64,000 nt of DNA from Trichosphaerium sp. ATCC 40318 (taxonomy: Eukaryota; Discosea; Flabellinia; Trichosidae), in the NCBI GenBank assembly GCA_038496445.1, contig JALMLS010000480.1, positions 1 through 64,000 on the forward strand, read 5' to 3'. The translations under genes and the position numbers were made by a program. This document shows positions 60,966 to 64,000 of the stretch, one piece after another. Under the pieces are notes generated by a model. The model worked only from the letters and a program-made list of their open reading frames with translations, had not been told where the DNA came from and searched no databases. The first letter of the stretch is position 1. Every line of letters begins with the position of its first letter.

Positions 60966-61270
60966 ATGACAACAGTAGTTGGTTAACCAACACGCTCATC
61001 AATAGCACGTGTCAATTGAGCTTGGTTTGAATTTGTGAGACTGAAGCTCAACTCTGAAATCAACATAACACGCATTAACACAATTAAACTATGGTTAATA
61101 TCAACAAAAACACCCACAAGCCAACCCTTGAAAACTTCATTTTCTTTCCAACAATTTTATTTTTTCTCTCTTTTCTCTTTTCTTTCTTACAAAATTCATA
61201 CCATAACGATTATATCTTGTACACTTGATTTATTTAGTCTTGTTGTTCGAATAGGTGCACTTTTAAGCTA

Positions 61271-62601
61271 TCATAATTTGTAAAGTACAAGGTAAATAAC
61301 ATGAGAACCAGCAATAACCAAGATAGTCAACAATATTAAAAAGTAAAGTTCTTCACGTATTTTCCAATCTAACGTTCCACCAAATATTCTTTTGTATCTC
61401 CTCTCAGTATTTCTTTTACCATTAATGTAATGACCTTCCATTTGTGCATAACCATTATGATACCACTCTATGTATGCACCATGAAGTTCATTGTTTTTAT
61501 AGGTATGGAAGCTGTGTTGTTCACCTGAAGAATACCACTGCCAGTATTCTCCTTCTAGTTTACCATTAACATAGTTACACTGCTCCACAAGTTGTCCATC
61601 ATTACTCCAACGTTTATACTCTCCTTCTTGTCTACCATTGACATATTTCACCTGCGAAGACAGCTTACCATTATCATGCCAGCGCTTACGCTCAACTTGT
61701 TTGCCATTATTGGCATAGTTGTTCTGTGATGACAGTTTACCTAAGTAATACTTGTCCTTTCTTATTACTTTACCTTTTACATAAAAGCTTATTACACTAC
61801 AATTAAAACCCATATGCATGTGCTCTCGTTCTAGTTCACCATTGACATAATTTCTTTCCGTTCTTAATTTACCAGAAAAGTACCACTTTTTATACTCTCC
61901 TTCTCGTTTACCATCAATACAATTGTATATCTTACGTAACACGCCATTTACATGCCACTCCTTATACTCTCCTTCTTGTTTACCATTGATGTACGTACAT
62001 GTCATATGTAACTGGCCTTCATTACTATGATACCACCTCTTGTACTCTCCGTGATACTGACCATGCTGATAATACACCTCAGCCTGTAGGACATTTTTTT
62101 GTTAGTTTTTTTTAATTGTTTTTTTGGGGCATAGTTTTTTCCGAATTTTCCGAAAACAAAAATTCGAAAAAATAGAATTCGTAGAAAGATGCATAGCTAG
62201 GGCAGTCCACTTAACTAGAAAGCGCCTGGTTCACTTACGGTCGGGTCCTCGCTGTGCTCGGAACTAGAACCCGACCTTCGCTCACATATAGTGATCCATT
62301 GGTGGGTATAGGCATTCGGTTTTTGTATCGAATTCTATTTTTTCGAATTTTTTCTTTCGAAAAATTCGGAAAAAACGTGGGTCCGGTTTTTTTTGCCTTT
62401 TACCTCGTATCCTCCTTGTTCGAGTCTAAATTGCCACGTTCCGTGTCGTTCTAGCTTATCATCGAACCTTGTCGTCATTGCTGTGTATTTCGATAGCAAA
62501 GGCCATATTTTATACAAATCAGGGTCTAAATCGATGATATCTAGATGTATCTCCACCGGTAGGTGTAATATATTGTTGTTAGTTAATTTTGAATCATTCA
62601 T
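61271..62601 (-). CDS. F-box-like/MORN-variant protein with C-terminal membrane anchor, two exons
   Basis: Exons 62601-62404 and 62083-61271 join in phase. Residues 10-45 carry the F-box-like motif (LHLPVEIHLDIIDL, WPLLSKYTAMTTRFDD). About eleven MORN-variant repeats follow (YHGEYKRWYHSNEGQL, QEGEYKEWHVNGVL, LEGEYWQWYSSGEQ). The protein ends in a hydrophobic helix (ELYFLILLTILVIAGSHVIY) and VLYKL, a tail anchor not seen in the other three family members, so this one is probably on a membrane with its repeats in the cytosol. The 320-nt intron consists mostly of the MITE-like element at 62135-62375. Confidence 0.8.
62135..62375. mobile_element. MITE-like element with 47-bp inverted ends inside an intron
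   Basis: The left end 62135-62181 and right end 62329-62375 are near-perfect inverted copies, rich in TTCGAA and AGAATTCG. The inside holds a hairpin ggtcgggt...acccgacc. No clear target duplication. It nearly fills the intron of the MORN gene, so it may have enlarged or created it. Confidence 0.75.
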
Positions 62602-63416
62602 ACGTTTAATACTTGTGTAACCCTAGTTTACTTTACTTTACTTTTATTCCGGTCAAGATTCTTATTGACGGTTTTTACAAATAAATTTACAGCTATTTGT
62701 TTCCCCATCATCGTCCACTTGTCGCCAGGGCCCCTATCCTAGTTTAATACTTGTCATCAAAAGCTAAGTGTGAAGAGGAGACGTTAAGCAAGAAATGTAG
62801 CCTTCCATTTAAACCTTTCTGCTTGTGTACTGTCTTTGCGTACGTAGGAGAGCCAAGTTCGCCTATTTGTACGCGTTTTTCAGGAGCGTTGTGAGAGAGG
62901 CATTTGGATCGCATCGTCGTTAGGATGATGTTATTTAGGATAGATGATACGTAGCAATTCAATAACTTAACCTGAAAAGCAGAGGCGTATCTTTAGTGAC
63001 CAGATGATCCCTAGAGAGTACTGACAATCTCACTACTAAAACACTGAAAAAAAAATTCAAAAATAAATCACGTGATTAGTTAACCAAAAAAAAAAGTTGG
63101 TTTATTTCAATATTTTTTTTATTACAAAGGGGGGAGTGGGAAAGTGTAAGGTGTATAAATTACCATAACCCAAGGATATCCGACTTTTAAAAATCTTTTT
63201 CTTTACATAAAGATATTAAACAAGAAGCGATTTACAAAAAAAGGGCCAAAGTGTTGTTAAAAATCGCTTAATCGTTGATCCAAAAAACCATCATATGACT
63301 CAGTTATGTTTTTGCTAGATGAAAAAAAAAATTAGACGTCTACTTATCGATAATGGGGGATGAGGTGGAGGGTGTTAGAAGATTAAAAAAACTTGGTTCC
63401 CTTTTTTTTTTTTTTT
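62602..63416. other. Intergenic; one doubtful minus-strand frame
   Basis: A minus-strand frame at 62744-62962 (APEKRVQIGELGSPTYAKTV) has protein-like composition but no splice or family support. CACGTG at 63069. Otherwise nothing is seen. Confidence 0.3.
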
Positions 63417-64000
63417 TCAGAATCTATGGCTACATACGTTGTATTGGAACTTTGGAATGCCAGAAGGCTGACCTGGCACTAGGAGTATACTTTTTAATTT
63501 CAAAAAAAATAAAAAAAGGTACAGAGAAAAGATAAATAGATGATCTAGATAAGATGCAAAAAAAAAAGTTCAACACAAAAAAAAAGTACGTACCACCGCC
63601 ATGTGGTGCATTATAACCATCTCCTGGTAAACCAAGAGATCCAGGAAATCCTGGAGGTTTCAACATACCAGTAGGTGGGGCAGGTAGGTGACCTATAAAA
63701 GAAGTTAGAGGGGAAATAATGTACTCGAGTACAAAATTCACTGAAAAATACGGAAAACTCCGTGAAGGTTTTTTGCGTTTCAAAGTGCGCTATGGACGTA
63801 CCAAGATGTCCATGTGGTGCTCCATATCCTGCAGGGCTTGAGAAAGTAGGTCCAGGCATCATACCAGGTGCTAGAAAGGTGTTACAATTGTTACGTCTTT
63901 ACGAATAAAGGCGTTTGATAATATTAAAAAAAAACGTACGATGAAATCCGTGAGGGATACCAGGTTGATTTGGATGAGGTGCTCCATGTACTTGGTGACC
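63417..64000 (-). CDS. Pro/Gly/His-rich protein, 5' end outside the window
   Basis: Exons read leftward from the window edge: HQVHGAPHPNQPGIPHGFH, then APGMMPGPTFSSPAGYGAPH, GHLPAPPTGMLKPPGFPG and a piece with QPSGIPKFQYN. The repeated motif is GAPHG(G/H). Low-complexity Pro/Gly arms of this kind precede folded domains in annexins, penta-EF-hand proteins and RNA-binding proteins, but no domain is visible here. The end is uncertain: read through, the last exon stops at 63417; a donor at gtatgt would move it further left. Confidence 0.5.

Overview
The window is nuclear DNA of a unicellular eukaryote. Most genes are split by many short GT-AG introns (about 35-110 nt, with poly-T tracts and TACTAAC-like branch sites), the DNA is AT-rich, and the proteins are eukaryotic signalling, ubiquitin and cytoskeletal families. 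A receptor with tyrosine-kinase catalytic hallmarks, a 7TM-like protein, arrestin-fold proteins and large F-box families suggest a free-living protist, perhaps an amoebozoan or a unicellular holozoan. I cannot fix the lineage from the sequence. Many exon boundaries were solved by hand from reading frame and splice sites; those that do not resolve are flagged.

Layout. 0-3 kb: a 7TM-like gene and a small ORF. 3-10 kb: two F-box/leucine-rich-repeat (LRR) genes, a diverged duplication, a MITE copy, and an F-box-like/MORN gene. 10-17 kb: a Ras-like GTPase, an NTF2-like protein, a 2-oxoglutarate dioxygenase fused to an F-box, and an uncharacterised beta-rich gene whose last exon overlaps the next start codon. 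17-28 kb: an F-box/LRR gene facing a broken gene, a long coiled-coil protein, a glycosyltransferase-like gene and an RCC1-repeat gene. 28-33 kb: an unknown gene, a tRNA-like sequence, a MORN gene and a hAT-type MITE. 33-46 kb: a 2.75-kb arrestin-like gene present as two inverted copies around a 6-kb spacer with two small genes, a beta-helix membrane protein and MORN/LRR wreckage; then another F-box/LRR gene. 47-58 kb: a repeat protein with GG...VYP...W units, a DEAD-box helicase with an RGG tail and a presequence-like N-terminus, and a receptor kinase with a vWA-like ectodomain. 58-64 kb: MORN and LRR genes, one carrying a MITE in its intron, and the end of a Pro/Gly-rich gene.

Two themes stand out. 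First, the window is loaded with likely SCF ubiquitin-ligase adaptors: five F-box/LRR genes, four F-box-like/MORN genes plus several pseudogene fragments, and one F-box joined to a dioxygenase. The LRR genes are intronless and the MORN genes have at most one intron, unlike their neighbours, and chimeric remnants show recombination between the families. Second, the palindrome CACGTG occurs about 70 times by eye, roughly ten times expectation, in promoters and introns alike.
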